64,000 bases of DNA from Achromobacter denitrificans NBRC 15125 (GTDB lineage Bacteria > Pseudomonadota > Gammaproteobacteria > Burkholderiales > Burkholderiaceae_B), in NCBI RefSeq assembly GCF_001571365.1, contig NZ_BCTQ01000001.1:62001-126000 (forward strand), written 5' to 3'. Each line of letters starts with the position of its first letter. Position 1 is the stretch's first letter. The notes beneath the pieces are model-generated. The model saw only the letters and a list, made by a program, of their open reading frames with translations, was not told where the DNA came from and made no database searches. The position numbers were made by a program, and so were the translations under genes. Below are positions 29,579 through 39,835 of the stretch, piece by piece.

Positions 29579-29846
29579 TGGAATTACTCCGTTGATTTCA
29601 GCACTAGATCGCAACATAGCAAAATACGGGCCACACGACTTGATTTGTGTCGCACGCAGACAACATCGCGGATGGAAAACACTGTTCCGTAAAACAGGCG
29701 CCCCAGCCGCGGGCGTGTCTTCAGCAAGAAAGATGCCTGGCCGCGCCGCATGAAAATGCCGCCGGCGGAACCAGGCCACCGACGGCATATCGCCATCGCC
29801 AGGCGGCCCATCGGCCGCGCGCGACCGACGGGCCTTCGCGGCCTCG

Positions 29847-30722
29847 TCAGGCGGTAACCACGTCCGCGGGCTGATTGGTCAGCAGCGCCAGCAGGCGCGC
29901 GATTTCCTCGCGCAGCTGGCGGCGGTCCACGACCATGTCGATCGCGCCCTTCTGCAGCAGGAATTCTGCGCGCTGGAAGCCTTCCGGCAGCTTTTCACGC
30001 ACGGTCTGTTCGATCACGCGCGGGCCGGCGAAGCCGATCAGGGCCTTGGGCTCGGCGATGACCACGTCGCCCATGAAGGCGAAGCTGGCCGACACGCCGC
30101 CCATCGTGGGATCGGTCAGCACGCTGATGAACGGCAGGCCGGCCGCCGACAGGCGGGTCAGCATGGCGTTCGTCTTGGCCATCTGCATCAGCGACAGCAG
30201 GCTTTCCTGCATGCGCGCGCCGCCCGAAGCGGCCACGCAGATGAAGGGCGTCTTGTTGTCCAGGGCGGCCTGGGCGCCGCGCGCGAAGCGCTCGCCGACC
30301 ACCGAGCCCATGGAACCGCCCATGAACTCGAATTCAAAGCAGGCCAGCGTTGCCGGCACGCCGCGGATCGAGCCGCTCATGACGACCAGGGCGTCGGTTT
30401 CGCCCGTCTGCTTGACCGCTTCCTGGAGGCGCTCGGGATACTTGCGCGTGTCCTTGAACTTCAGCGTGTCGACCGAACGCGTGGTCTGGCCGATTTCGAC
30501 GCGGCCTTCCATGTCGAGCAGCGAATCGATGCGGGCGCGGGCGCCGATACGCATGTGATGGTCGCACTTCGGGCAGACATGCAGGTTGGCGGCCAGGTCT
30601 TCGCTGTACAGCACCGACTCGCACGACGGGCATTTCACCCATAGGCCTTCGGGAACGCGGCGAGCGCCGCTGTCGCTGGTTTTGTTGATGCGAGGAGGCA
30701 GGAGTTTTTCGATCCAGCTCAT
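29847..30722 (-). CDS. accD: Acetyl-CoA carboxylase carboxyltransferase subunit beta
   Basis: This 291-residue protein is half of the carboxyltransferase that makes malonyl-CoA. A four-cysteine zinc ribbon at about residues 29-51 (CPSCESVLY and HVCPKCDHH) is followed by the crotonase-like domain with [17 protein letters not shown] and [12 protein letters not shown]. It lies 35 bases after trpA, the betaproteobacterial trpBA-accD linkage. Confidence 0.97.
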   Translation of the reverse strand: MSWIEKLLPPRINKTSDSGARRVPEGLWVKCPSCESVLYSEDLAANLHVCPKCDHHMRIGARARIDSLLDMEGRVEIGQTTRSVDTLKFKDTRKYPERLQEAVKQTGETDALVVMSGSIRGVPATLACFEFEFMGGSMGSVVGERFARGAQAALDNKTPFICVAASGGARMQESLLSLMQMAKTNAMLTRLSAAGLPFISVLTDPTMGGVSASFAFMGDVVIAEPKALIGFAGPRVIEQTVREKLPEGFQRAEFLLQKGAIDMVVDRRQLREEIARLLALLTNQPADVVTA

Positions 30723-30757
30723 TGTTTTTTCATCCCGTATGAGGTCGCGCCCGCCGT

Positions 30758-31621
30758 TCAGGCCGACGCGTTTTCTCGTTTCACTAGATCCAGCGCCTGC
30801 CGGATGGTGCGCAGCCAGCCGCTGGCGGCGGCGACTGCGGCATCGGTTTTTTGGGCAGCCGGCACATCCGCCACCGCCTGCTCCATGGTTTCAATCAGTT
30901 TGCTGCCGATGACGACCGCATCGGCGGCGCGCGCCACGCGCTGGGCGCTCTCGGCGTCGCGGATGCCGAAGCCCACGCCGACCGGAATATCGCGCACGTG
31001 GCGGCGGATCACGGCCACGCGCTCGGCCACATCGTCAGTGTTCAGCGAGCCGGAGCCCGTCACGCCCTTGAGCGACACGTAATACACGTAGCCGCGGGCC
31101 ACGGCGGCGACCGCCTTGATGCGGGCCTCGGTGGAGGTGGGCGCCAGCAGGAAAATGGGGGCAATGCCCTGCTCGCCCAGCTTCGCGGCGAATTCGACGA
31201 CTTCCTCGGGCGGATAGTCCACCACCAGCACACCGTCCACGCCGGCCTGCGCGGCGTCGAGCGCGAAGCGGTCCTGGCCCATGCGTTCGATCGGGTTGGC
31301 ATAGCCCATCAGCACCACCGGGGTGTCGGCGTCGCGCTGACGGAATTCGGCCACCATCGCGAGCACGCGGGACAGGCCCACGCCTTGCGCGATGGCGCGG
31401 TCGGCGGCCCGCTGGATGACGGGGCCGTCGGCCATGGGATCGGAGAACGGCACGCCGAGTTCGATCACGTCGGCGCCGGCCTCGACCAGCGCGTGCATCA
31501 GGGGCACGGTGGTCGCGGGCGTGGGATCGCCCGCGGCGATGTAGGGAATCAGCGCCGCGGCGCGGCCCGATTCGGCGGTGCGCGCGAAAGCGGCGGCGAT
31601 GCGGTCGGTGCGAGTTGCCAT
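30758..31621 (-). CDS. trpA: Tryptophan synthase alpha chain
   Basis: This 287-residue TIM barrel cleaves indole-3-glycerol phosphate. It has the catalytic glutamate in [17 protein letters not shown], the catalytic aspartate in [14 protein letters not shown], and the phosphate-binding [10 protein letters not shown]. trpB ends 17 bases upstream. Confidence 0.97.
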   Translation of the reverse strand: MATRTDRIAAAFARTAESGRAAALIPYIAAGDPTPATTVPLMHALVEAGADVIELGVPFSDPMADGPVIQRAADRAIAQGVGLSRVLAMVAEFRQRDADTPVVLMGYANPIERMGQDRFALDAAQAGVDGVLVVDYPPEEVVEFAAKLGEQGIAPIFLLAPTSTEARIKAVAAVARGYVYYVSLKGVTGSGSLNTDDVAERVAVIRRHVRDIPVGVGFGIRDAESAQRVARAADAVVIGSKLIETMEQAVADVPAAQKTDAAVAAASGWLRTIRQALDLVKRENASA

Positions 31622-31638
31622 GGTCGGCCCTTAAACCC

Positions 31639-32838
31639 TTAAAGCTCGATACCGGCCTTCTCGGCGACGGTATGCATGTCTTTGTCGCCACGGCCCGACA
31701 AATTGACCAGGATGACGGCATCGCGCGGCAGCGTGGCCGCCATTTTCACCGCCTGGGCGATGGCGTGCGACGACTCCAGCGCCGGCATGATGCCTTCGAT
31801 GCGGCAGCAGTCGTGGAAGGCCTTCAGGGCTTCGTCGTCGGTGATGCCGACGTACTCGGCGCGGCCGGAATCCTTCAGCCAGGCATGTTCCGGGCCCACG
31901 CCGGGGTAGTCCAGGCCGGCCGACACGGAATGCGTTTCCTGCACCTGGCCGTCGGCGTCCTGCATGACGTAGGTGCGGTTGCCGTGCAGCACGCCCACCT
32001 GGCCCGCGGCCAGGGACGCGGCATGGCGCCCGGTATCCATGCCCTCGCCCGCCGCCTCGACGCCGATCAGGCGGACGTTTTCGTACGGAATGTAGGGATG
32101 GAAAATGCCCATGGCGTTGGAGCCGCCGCCCACCGCCGCCACGACGTAGTCGGGCTGGCGGCCGATGGCTTCGGGCATCTGCGTCAGGCATTCATTGCCG
32201 ATCACGGTCTGGAAGTCGCGCACCATGCGGGGATAGGGGTCGGGACCCGCCACCGTGCCGATGATGTAGAACGTGTTCTCGATATTGGTGACCCAGTCGC
32301 GCATGGCTTCGTTCAGCGCGTCCTTGAGCGTGCGCGAGCCGGAGGTAACCGGCACCACCGTGGCGCCCAGCAGCTTCATGCGGTAGACGTTCGAGGCCTG
32401 GCGGCGGACGTCTTCGCTGCCCATGTAGACCACGCATTCCATGCCGTAGCGGGCCGCCACCGTGGCGGTCGCCACGCCGTGCTGGCCGGCGCCCGTTTCG
32501 GCGATGACGCGGGGCTTGCCCATGCGCTTGGCCAGCAAGGCCTGGCCGATGCAGTTGTTCACCTTGTGGGCGCCGGTATGGTTCAGGTCTTCGCGCTTGA
32601 ACCAGATCTGGGCGCCGCCCAGCATTTCCGACCAGCGGCGGGCATGGTAGACCGGGCTGGGCCGGCCGACGAAATGCTTGAGTTCGTAGTTGAACTCTTC
32701 CTGGAAGGCGGGGTCGACACGGTAATGGTCGTAGGCCGCGCGCAGCTCGTCGAGCGCGTGCATCAGCGTTTCCGCCACGAAAACGCCACCATAAGGGCCG
32801 AAATGGCCCTTGGCATCCGGAAAGTCGTAAGGTTTCAC
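31639..32838 (-). CDS. trpB: Tryptophan synthase beta chain
   Basis: This 399-residue PLP enzyme joins indole to serine. The PLP lysine is K92 in [10 protein letters not shown], and GGGSNAMG binds the cofactor phosphate. I chose the GTG at 32838 ([11 protein letters not shown]) because GGGGGAG lies 7 bases upstream; a TTG one codon earlier is less likely. No trpF lies upstream within the window. Instead argE precedes it on the same strand. Confidence 0.96.
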   Translation of the reverse strand: MKPYDFPDAKGHFGPYGGVFVAETLMHALDELRAAYDHYRVDPAFQEEFNYELKHFVGRPSPVYHARRWSEMLGGAQIWFKREDLNHTGAHKVNNCIGQALLAKRMGKPRVIAETGAGQHGVATATVAARYGMECVVYMGSEDVRRQASNVYRMKLLGATVVPVTSGSRTLKDALNEAMRDWVTNIENTFYIIGTVAGPDPYPRMVRDFQTVIGNECLTQMPEAIGRQPDYVVAAVGGGSNAMGIFHPYIPYENVRLIGVEAAGEGMDTGRHAASLAAGQVGVLHGNRTYVMQDADGQVQETHSVSAGLDYPGVGPEHAWLKDSGRAEYVGITDDEALKAFHDCCRIEGIMPALESSHAIAQAVKMAATLPRDAVILVNLSGRGDKDMHTVAEKAGIEL

Positions 32839-32969
32839 CAAGCATCTCCCCCGGCATCGCGGCAGGCCAGTGCCGTCCGCAAATCCGGTTTGCAACCCGG
32901 CATTTTACCTGACGCCGGCTGCGGCCGGGCGCGGGCATGCCGCCCGGCCCGGAATCGGCCCGACAGGCC

Positions 32970-34121
32970 TCAGAGCGACTGCCCGAGGCGACGCAGGAAG
33001 ATCTCGCAGGAAGCCAGCTGCTCCAGCGCGACGTATTCGTCCGGCTTGTGGGCCTGTTCGATGTGGCCGGGGCCGCAGACGACCGTGGGAATGCCGATGC
33101 CCTGGAACAGGCCGGCCTCGGTGCCGTAGGCGACCTTGCGGGTGGCGCGGTCTTCGGTCAGGGCGCGCACCAGCTGGGTGATGGCGGCTTCCTCGGAGGC
33201 TTCCAGCGCCGGCGCCGCGGCTCCGGTCTCGATCTCGATGCTGGCGCCCTCGAATTCGGCCTTCATGCGCGGCAGGAGCTCATCGCGCACGTATTTTTCG
33301 ACTTCCGCCTGGATCTCGTCGGGCTGCATGCCGGGCAGGTTGCGGAATTCGTAGCTGAATTCGCAGGACTCCGGAATGGTATTGACCGCGATGCCGCCGT
33401 GGATCTGGTTGGTGGTCATGGTGGAGAACGGGACGTCGTAGAACTGGTCGTACGGGCCCTTGGCCTTGAAGCTGTCGGCCAGATCGCGGATGCGGCAGAT
33501 CAGGCGGGCGGCGTATTCGATGGCATTGCAGCCGCGCGGGGTCAAGGACGAGTGCGCCGCCTTGCCGTGCACCTTGCAGCGGAACAGATTGATGCCCTTG
33601 TGCGCCACCACCACCTGCATGCCCGTGGGTTCGCCCACCACGCAGCCTTCGGGCCGGATGCCGCGCTCGATCAGGTCGGCCAGCATGTAGGGCGCGCCGG
33701 CGCAGCCGACTTCCTCGTCATAGGAGAACGCCAGGTGGATCGGCTTCTTGCGGGGCATGGCCAGGAATTCCGGCACCATCGCCAGGGACCCGGCGATGAA
33801 ACCCTTCATGTCGCAGCTGCCGCGGCCATAGAGCAGGCCGTCTTTTTCGATGAGCTTGAACGGATCCGTGCTCCAGTCCTGGCCGTCCACGGGCACCACG
33901 TCGGTGTGGCCCGACAGGACGATCCCGCCCTGCAGGTTGCCGTCTTGCGCCGGCAGGGTGGCGAACAGGTTGGCCTTGGTGCGCTCCGGGTTGTGCGCCA
34001 GCCACGCGTCGACGCCCTGGCCCTTGAGCCAATCGCGGACGGTTTCGATCAGGGCAAGATTGGAATTACGGCTGGTGGTGTCGAAACCGACCAGCGTTTC
34101 CAGCCAGGTGCGCGCGTTCAT
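32970..34121 (-). CDS. argE: Acetylornithine deacetylase (ArgE), M20 family
   Basis: This 383-residue metallohydrolase has the M20 signatures SGHTDVVPVDG (metal histidine), GRGSCDMKG (bridging aspartate), SYDEEVGCAG (catalytic and metal glutamates) and a C-terminal GPGHIEQAHKPDEY. It releases ornithine in arginine synthesis. The sequence motifs match ArgE better than DapE. It is divergent from the transporter gene and 131 bases upstream of trpB. Confidence 0.88.
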   Translation of the reverse strand: MNARTWLETLVGFDTTSRNSNLALIETVRDWLKGQGVDAWLAHNPERTKANLFATLPAQDGNLQGGIVLSGHTDVVPVDGQDWSTDPFKLIEKDGLLYGRGSCDMKGFIAGSLAMVPEFLAMPRKKPIHLAFSYDEEVGCAGAPYMLADLIERGIRPEGCVVGEPTGMQVVVAHKGINLFRCKVHGKAAHSSLTPRGCNAIEYAARLICRIRDLADSFKAKGPYDQFYDVPFSTMTTNQIHGGIAVNTIPESCEFSYEFRNLPGMQPDEIQAEVEKYVRDELLPRMKAEFEGASIEIETGAAAPALEASEEAAITQLVRALTEDRATRKVAYGTEAGLFQGIGIPTVVCGPGHIEQAHKPDEYVALEQLASCEIFLRRLGQSL

Positions 34122-34255
34122 GTCACTACTCTCGTGGGGGAAAAGGAGGAGTGTAAGGCCAGGCGGCGCCCGCGTCTCGGCGCCGCCGCCGGCCCCGGGG
34201 CGGCGAAGCGCCTAGAATGTCGGCCGGATTCAGTACACACCCCCAAGGAGAAACC

Positions 34256-35569
34256 GTGCAGCACAAGGCAGTTCCCACGCGCAACATCGTGGCGGCAGTA
34301 ATCGGCAACGCCCTCGAATGGTATGACTTCCTGGTGTTCGCGTTCATGACGCCGATCATCTCGAAGCTGTTCTTCCCCACCGATCCCAGCGTCCCCGGCA
34401 GCGAATTGAATGCCATCCTGATGACCACGGCGATCTTCGGCGTCGGCTTCTTCATGCGTCCGGTCGGAGGCATCATCCTCGGCCTGTACGGCGACAAGAA
34501 GGGCCGCAAGGCCGCGATGGTGATGGTCACCTCGCTCATGGCCGTGTCCATCGCCCTGATCACCGTCGCCCCCACCTACCACGCCGCCGGCATCCTGGCC
34601 CCGATCTTCATCCTGATCGCGCGCCTGCTGCAGGGCTTTTCGGCGGGCGGCGAGTTCGGCACCTCCACGGCGCTGCTGATCGAAATGGCGCCCGACGGCA
34701 AGCGCGGCTTCTATGGTTCCTGGCAGATGGCCGGGCAAATGCTGGCCCTGCTGATCGGCGCCGCCTGCGGCACCCTCATCACCGAGTTCTTCACGCCGCA
34801 GCAGATCGCCGACTGGGCGTGGCGCCTGCCCTTCGCCTTCGGCCTGGTGATCGTGCCGATCGCCATCTATATTCGCCGCAACGTCGACGAAACCGACGCC
34901 TTCAAGCAGATCAAGGAAGAAGAGCGCCTGGCGGCCGTGCGCGGCGAGGTGCAGCGCCTGAGCCTGGGCCAGATGCTGAAGACGCACACGCGCGAAACGC
35001 TGATCGGCGTGGGCCTGGTCGTCACCGCGACGGTCTCCATCTACATCACCTTCACCTATCTGGTGACGTACTCCACGCAAATCCTCAAGCTGCCGCTGAA
35101 CCAGACGTTCCTGGTGCAGATGGCGGGCGCCGCGCTGATGGTGCTGCTGACGCCCTTCATGGGCGCCTGGTCGGATCGCGTCGGCCGCCGCCCCATCGTG
35201 ATCGGCTCGCTCATCGGCTACCTGATCGTGTTGTACCCGCTGTACCACTGGCTGTCGGATGCGCCGTCGATCGGCCGCCTCCTGACCGTGCAGGTCGTGG
35301 TCTGCCTGTTCGTCTCGGCCTTCTTCGGCGTGTTCAGCACCGTGATGGCGGAGCTGTTCCCGGCGCGCGTGCGCTCCGTGGGCCTGTCCCTGGCCTATAA
35401 CGTGGCCGTGATGATCTTCGGCGGTTTCGCCCAGTTCATCGTGACCTGGCTGATCAAGACCACCGGCTCGCCCATGGCGCCCGCCTATTACGTCATGTTC
35501 GGCGTGGCCCTGGGCCTGGTCGCCGCGTTCTACATGCGCGACCGCGCGCACGACAAGCTGGACCACTGA
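34256..35569 (+). CDS. MFS transporter, metabolite:H+ symporter (MHS) family
   Basis: This 437-residue inner-membrane protein has about 12 membrane segments. It has the MHS N-terminal motif NALEWYDFLVFAF, GLYGDKKGRKAAM in the first cytoplasmic loop, and GFSAGGEFGTS. SDRVGRRPIVI lies in the second half. Substrates in this family include citrate, proline and other small acids, and none is indicated here. The start is a GTG at 34256 with AAGGAGAAACC directly upstream. Confidence 0.9.
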   Translation: MQHKAVPTRNIVAAVIGNALEWYDFLVFAFMTPIISKLFFPTDPSVPGSELNAILMTTAIFGVGFFMRPVGGIILGLYGDKKGRKAAMVMVTSLMAVSIALITVAPTYHAAGILAPIFILIARLLQGFSAGGEFGTSTALLIEMAPDGKRGFYGSWQMAGQMLALLIGAACGTLITEFFTPQQIADWAWRLPFAFGLVIVPIAIYIRRNVDETDAFKQIKEEERLAAVRGEVQRLSLGQMLKTHTRETLIGVGLVVTATVSIYITFTYLVTYSTQILKLPLNQTFLVQMAGAALMVLLTPFMGAWSDRVGRRPIVIGSLIGYLIVLYPLYHWLSDAPSIGRLLTVQVVVCLFVSAFFGVFSTVMAELFPARVRSVGLSLAYNVAVMIFGGFAQFIVTWLIKTTGSPMAPAYYVMFGVALGLVAAFYMRDRAHDKLDH

Positions 35570-35607
35570 GTCCGCACCCCCCCCCGGCGCCTCGCGCGCC
35601 GCGGGGG

Positions 35608-37875
35608 TCAGCGGCGTGTCGCCGACGACACGCCCGGCACCTCGGCCAGCGCGTCCAGGGCCCGCGAGAGGGACTCCCCTCCCCGCACTTCCACCGTGAA
35701 CACCATATGGGCAAGCGACTGCCGGCTCTGCGTGTTCACGCCCACTACGTTCAGACGCAGCCGGGCGAAGACTTCGGAGAGGTCCCGCAACAGGCCGGAC
35801 CGGTCGTGCGCGCGCACGCTGATGTCCACCGGATAGAAGGTATCGGACGTTTCGCCCCACGCCACTTCGATGACGCGTTCCGGCTCGCGCGCGGCCAGGG
35901 CCAGATAGCTGTGGCAATCGCTGCGATGGATGGACACGCCGCGCCCCCGCGTCACGAAGCCCGCGATGGCGTCCGGCGGCGCCGGGCGGCAGCAGCGCGC
36001 CAGCTGGGTCAGGAGCGAACCCACGCCCACCACCAGCACGCCGCTCTTGCCGCTCTTTTCGGCGCTGCCGGCGCTGGCGTTGCGCAGCGCCGCCGGCTGG
36101 GGTTCGGCAACGGGCGCCGGCTGCTGAAACAGCGTGTCGATCTGGCGCAGGCTGAATTCTTCCTTGGCCGCGGCGACGTACAGGTCGTCGGCGCGCGCGA
36201 ACCCGAGGTTCTGCGCCAACTGCTCCAGGTTGATCGCCGTCTTGCCCAGGCGCTGCAATTCCTTTTCCACCAGCGCCTGGCCCTGGGTGATGCGCTGCTG
36301 GAGCTCGATCGCGTTGAACCACATGCGCACCTTGGCGCGGGCCCGCGGGCTGGCCAGGAATCCCAGCTGGGGATTGAGCCAGTCCCGCGAGGGGCCGCCC
36401 GACTTGGCGGAAATAATCTCCACGGTCTGGCCGGTGGACAGCCGCGTCTGTAGCGGCACCATCTGCCCGTCGACGCGGGCGCCGCGGCAGCGGTGGCCCA
36501 GGTCGGTGTGCAAGTGATAGGCGAAGTCGACCGGCGTGGCGCCGGCGGGCAGTTCGATCACGCGCGCCTGCGGCGTCAGCACGTAAATGCGCTCGTCGGT
36601 GTGCGCGGGCGCCACGGCCGCGTTGCGGCCCTTGCCGGTCGCGGACTTGCCGGCGGCCGGCTTGGCCGGCTCGCCGCCGCCCTCGACATCGGAATTCCAG
36701 GCCAGCAGCTGGCGCATCCATGCCAGTTGGCGGTCGTATTCGCTGGAGGCGGCCACCTGGCCGCCCTTGGCTCCCGCTTCCTTGTAGCGCCAATGGGCGG
36801 CCATGCCGTACTCGGCGAACTGGTGCATCTCGCGGGTGCGGATCTGCACTTCGAAGGGGCGGCCGTCGTCGTCGGTCACGACCGTGTGCAGGGAGCGGTA
36901 GCCGTTGGGCTTGGGCCGGGAGATATAGTCGTCGAACTCCTCGGAGATCGGCGTCCACATCTCGTGCACCATGCCCAGGGCGGTGTAGCAGCCGCGCACG
37001 TCCTCGACGATGACCCGCAGCGCGCGCAGGTCGTACATCTGGGAAAAGTCCAGGCCCTTCACGCGCATCTTGTTCCAGATGCTGTAGATGTGCTTGGGCC
37101 GGCCGCTCACCTCGGCCTCGACCCCGGCCTTGGCCAGCGCGGCCTGCAGGCGCTCGATGGCGCCGGCGATGAAGGCCTCGCGCTCCACCCGCTTTTCTTC
37201 CAGCAGGCGGGCGATCTGCTTGTACTTCTCGGGTTCGAGGAAGCGGAAGGCCAGGTCTTCCATTTCCCACTTGATCTGCCAGATCCCCAGGCGGTTGGCC
37301 AGGGGCGCGTACAGGTCCAGGGTTTCGCGGGCGAAGGCGACCGAGCACGGCGTTTTGCTTTCCGCGTGCCAGCGCAGGGAACGCAGCCGGGACGCCAGCC
37401 GCATCAGCACGATGCGCAGGTCGGCCGCCATGGCCAGCAGCATCTTGCGCTGCATTTCCTTCTGGGAGCCGCTTTCGGCCTCGGCGTCGCTGGCCTGCCG
37501 GGCCACCACGCCCAGCCGCAGCAGGGCCCGCGTGCCCTGCACCAGCCGCGCGACCTCGGCGCCGAAGGCGGTCGCGACCGGATCGTTGCGCAGGGACGGC
37601 GCGGGCGCCATCAAGTCGGTGGGCAAGGCGGCCAGCAGCGCGGCCGCCCGCGTCGGGGCGTCGGTGTGCAGCGCCGCCAGTACCCTGACCACGCCGGCGC
37701 CGTGCTCGGCCAGCGACTCGCCCGTGGGCGCACGCTGCCCTTCGAAACGGGGTTCGGCCCAGGCGACGGCCCGGTCGATCAACGCCAGGCCGTCGGCATC
37801 CAGGCCAGCCCCTACCTCCTGGCGCCAGGCGGCGTCGAAAGGCGTAGGCGCGTCGAGAACAGGCGGGGCGGACAT
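35608..37875 (-). CDS. relA: RelA-type (p)ppGpp synthetase
   Basis: This 755-residue protein makes (p)ppGpp on starved ribosomes. The N-terminal HD-like domain lacks the His-Asp pair (the region reads RAAALLAALPTD), so it should not hydrolyse. The synthetase domain has YDLRALRVIV, FDDYISRPKPNGYRSLHTVV and EVQIRTREMHQFAEYGMAAHW; EFDD is the RelA-type variant of the loop. TGS, a CC-like part and a C-terminal ACT domain follow. The ATG at 37875 was chosen since upstream codons show no conservation. Confidence 0.93.
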   Translation of the reverse strand: MSAPPVLDAPTPFDAAWRQEVGAGLDADGLALIDRAVAWAEPRFEGQRAPTGESLAEHGAGVVRVLAALHTDAPTRAAALLAALPTDLMAPAPSLRNDPVATAFGAEVARLVQGTRALLRLGVVARQASDAEAESGSQKEMQRKMLLAMAADLRIVLMRLASRLRSLRWHAESKTPCSVAFARETLDLYAPLANRLGIWQIKWEMEDLAFRFLEPEKYKQIARLLEEKRVEREAFIAGAIERLQAALAKAGVEAEVSGRPKHIYSIWNKMRVKGLDFSQMYDLRALRVIVEDVRGCYTALGMVHEMWTPISEEFDDYISRPKPNGYRSLHTVVTDDDGRPFEVQIRTREMHQFAEYGMAAHWRYKEAGAKGGQVAASSEYDRQLAWMRQLLAWNSDVEGGGEPAKPAAGKSATGKGRNAAVAPAHTDERIYVLTPQARVIELPAGATPVDFAYHLHTDLGHRCRGARVDGQMVPLQTRLSTGQTVEIISAKSGGPSRDWLNPQLGFLASPRARAKVRMWFNAIELQQRITQGQALVEKELQRLGKTAINLEQLAQNLGFARADDLYVAAAKEEFSLRQIDTLFQQPAPVAEPQPAALRNASAGSAEKSGKSGVLVVGVGSLLTQLARCCRPAPPDAIAGFVTRGRGVSIHRSDCHSYLALAAREPERVIEVAWGETSDTFYPVDISVRAHDRSGLLRDLSEVFARLRLNVVGVNTQSRQSLAHMVFTVEVRGGESLSRALDALAEVPGVSSATRR

Positions 37876-37979
37876 GACGGGCGGAAGCGGGTATAGGTTG
37901 ATATTCCGACACTCTACACTAGCGTGTATCAACCCCAAAAGACGCCGCGCTCCGCGGCATATGGAAGGAACCCGAGCTT

Positions 37980-38813
37980 ATGTTGCGCTGGCTGAAAGGA
38001 CGCGGCGCCCGCCCGTCCGCGGTGGCCGAAATGCAGTCCCGCATCTCTCCCGACCTATGGCGGCAGGTGCTGGACGCCCACCCGTTCCTGGCGGCATTGA
38101 CCCCCGGTGAGGCCGACCAGCTGCTGGCGCGTTCGGCCTGGCTGCTCGCCAGCAAGAACATCAACGGCGCCCAGGGGCTGGAGGTGTCCGACTTCATGCG
38201 CCTGTCCATTGCGGCGCAGGCCAGCCTGCCCATCCTGAACCTGACGCCCGAACTCTACGAAGGCTGGGACGAGATCATCGTGTACCCGGCAAGCTTCCGC
38301 ATCCCCCGATCGCGCCAGGACGAGGACGGCGTGGTGCACGAGTACATCGAGGACGCTGCAGGCGAAGCCTGGGAGGGCGGCCCGCTGGTCCTGTCCTGGG
38401 AAGACACGCAGCTGTCGGACGGCGGCTTCAATGTGGTCATCCACGAATTCGCCCACAAGCTGGACCTGCGCTCGGGCTTCGCGGACGGCATGCCGTCGCT
38501 GGCGGCGCATCCCGAATTGCAGCCTCGGACCTGGCGCCGCGTCCTGGACGACAGCCTGGACCGCTTCATCGCCGCCCTGGACGCGGTGGAAGCCGCCATT
38601 CCTCCGGACGTCGATCCCGAGAGCGAAGAGGCGGATGCCTGGTACGGGCAGCTGCCGATGGACCCGTACGCGGCCACTGACGAAGCCGAGTTCTTCGCCG
38701 TCAGCTCCGAGCACTTCTTCGTGGACCCCCAACCCATGCGCGAGGCGCTGCCGCAGTGGTACGACTTGCTCAAGGCCTATTACCGGCAGGACCCGGTGGA
38801 ACGCTACGCATGA
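37980..38813 (+). CDS. mtfA: MtfA-family M90 zinc peptidase
   Basis: This 277-residue protein has the zinc motif H155-E156-F-A-H159 in VVIHEFAHKLD, with a downstream glutamate in FAVSSEHFF as the likely third ligand. In E. coli MtfA (DgsA anti-repressor) binds Mlc and has aminopeptidase activity. No mlc is visible here, so the role may differ. It is divergent from relA, and its stop overlaps the next gene as ATGA. Confidence 0.9.
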   Translation: MLRWLKGRGARPSAVAEMQSRISPDLWRQVLDAHPFLAALTPGEADQLLARSAWLLASKNINGAQGLEVSDFMRLSIAAQASLPILNLTPELYEGWDEIIVYPASFRIPRSRQDEDGVVHEYIEDAAGEAWEGGPLVLSWEDTQLSDGGFNVVIHEFAHKLDLRSGFADGMPSLAAHPELQPRTWRRVLDDSLDRFIAALDAVEAAIPPDVDPESEEADAWYGQLPMDPYAATDEAEFFAVSSEHFFVDPQPMREALPQWYDLLKAYYRQDPVERYA

Positions 38814-39319
38814 AACAGCTGCTGATCGTCTGGCATTCCCGCACCGGCGCCGCGCGCCAGATGGCCGAGGCGGCCGCCCGCGGCGCGCGCGACGCCGCCG
38901 CCCAGCTTGAGCAGGACGCCGATCTGCGGGTCGTGCTGCTGCGCGCCTCGGACGCGCAGGCCGGCGACCTGCTTGCCAGCCAGGGCTATCTTTTCTGCGC
39001 CCCCGAGAACCTGGCGGGGCTGAGCGGCGAAATGAAGGAGTTCTTCGACCGCAACTACTACGCGGTGCTGGACCGGATACAAGGGCTGCCCTACGCCTGC
39101 GCGATCAGCGCGGGCAGCGACGGCTCGGGCGCCGCGCGCCAGGCCGAACGCATCTGCACCGGCTGGCGGCTCAATGCCGTGGCCCCCGCGCTCATCGTCA
39201 ATATGGGCGCGCAGACGCCGCAGCAGATCCTCGCGCCCAAGACGGTGGCGCAGGCGGAACTGGAGAAATGCGAGGAACTGGGGGGCTTGCTGGCCGGGAC
39301 GCTGCTGCTGGGGCAGTGA
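38810..39319 (+). CDS. Flavodoxin-like NAD(P)H-dependent reductase
   Basis: This 170-residue protein starts with VWHSRTGAARQMAEAAARGA, the flavodoxin phosphate-binding pattern. CAPENLAGLSGEMKEFFDRNYY and SAGSDGSGAARQAERI follow, as in FMN-dependent reductases. The partner and substrate are unknown. It is translationally coupled to mtfA by a 4-bp overlap. Confidence 0.8.
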   Translation: MKQLLIVWHSRTGAARQMAEAAARGARDAAAQLEQDADLRVVLLRASDAQAGDLLASQGYLFCAPENLAGLSGEMKEFFDRNYYAVLDRIQGLPYACAISAGSDGSGAARQAERICTGWRLNAVAPALIVNMGAQTPQQILAPKTVAQAELEKCEELGGLLAGTLLLGQ

Positions 39320-39413
39320 GGCGGACGCGGCAGCCGGGAGCCCGGGGCGGCGGCAAGGCGCCGGCCGCCCGGGGAGGCGCCAGGCACGCTAGGCGCCCGG
39401 CGCGCGGGGCCTC

Positions 39414-39764
39414 TTACACAGCGGCCGTGACGACGATCTCGACCTTGTAGTCGGGATTGGCCAGGCGGGCTTCGACGGTGGCGCGCGGAGGCGAGTTGCC
39501 GGCGGCGACCCAGGCGTCCCACGCCTTGTTCATGCCGTCGAATTCCTTCATGTTGGCCACGTAGATCTGGGCCATCAGGATCTTGGTCTTGTCGGTGCCG
39601 GCTTCGGCCAGCAGGCGGTCGATCGTCGCGAGCACTTGCTCGGTCTGGCCGGTGATGTCCAGCGTGGCATCGTCCGGCACCTGGCCCGCCAGGTACGCGA
39701 CGCCGTTGTACACGGCCATGTCCGACAGGCGCTTGTCGACGTGGAAGCGCTTGATGCTGCTCAT
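39414..39764 (-). CDS. RidA/YjgF-family protein
   Basis: This 116-residue protein has the RidA fold: VYNGVAYLAGQVPDD, TEQVLATIDRLLAEAGTDKTKIL and a C-terminal PPRATVEARLANPDYKVEI. The arginine in PPRATVEA corresponds to the arginine that binds the acid group of reactive enamines. It lies 71 bases downstream of pncB on the same strand, a possible but unproven operon. Confidence 0.92.
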   Translation of the reverse strand: MSSIKRFHVDKRLSDMAVYNGVAYLAGQVPDDATLDITGQTEQVLATIDRLLAEAGTDKTKILMAQIYVANMKEFDGMNKAWDAWVAAGNSPPRATVEARLANPDYKVEIVVTAAV

Positions 39765-39835
39765 GAATATTCCCCTAGGATCGAGTGGGTTGGGTGAAAC
39801 AATGCAAGGAACCCGCAATTTACCCCGAGCCGCGC

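Noticed and set aside
35570-35607. Terminator between the MHS gene and relA
   Set aside because: C-run and G-run can pair imperfectly, but there is no T tract, so I do not call it.
34118-37912. 1264-codon minus-strand frame over relA and the MHS gene
   Set aside because: It spans two real genes in another frame and reads as Arg/Gly/Ala-rich shadow.
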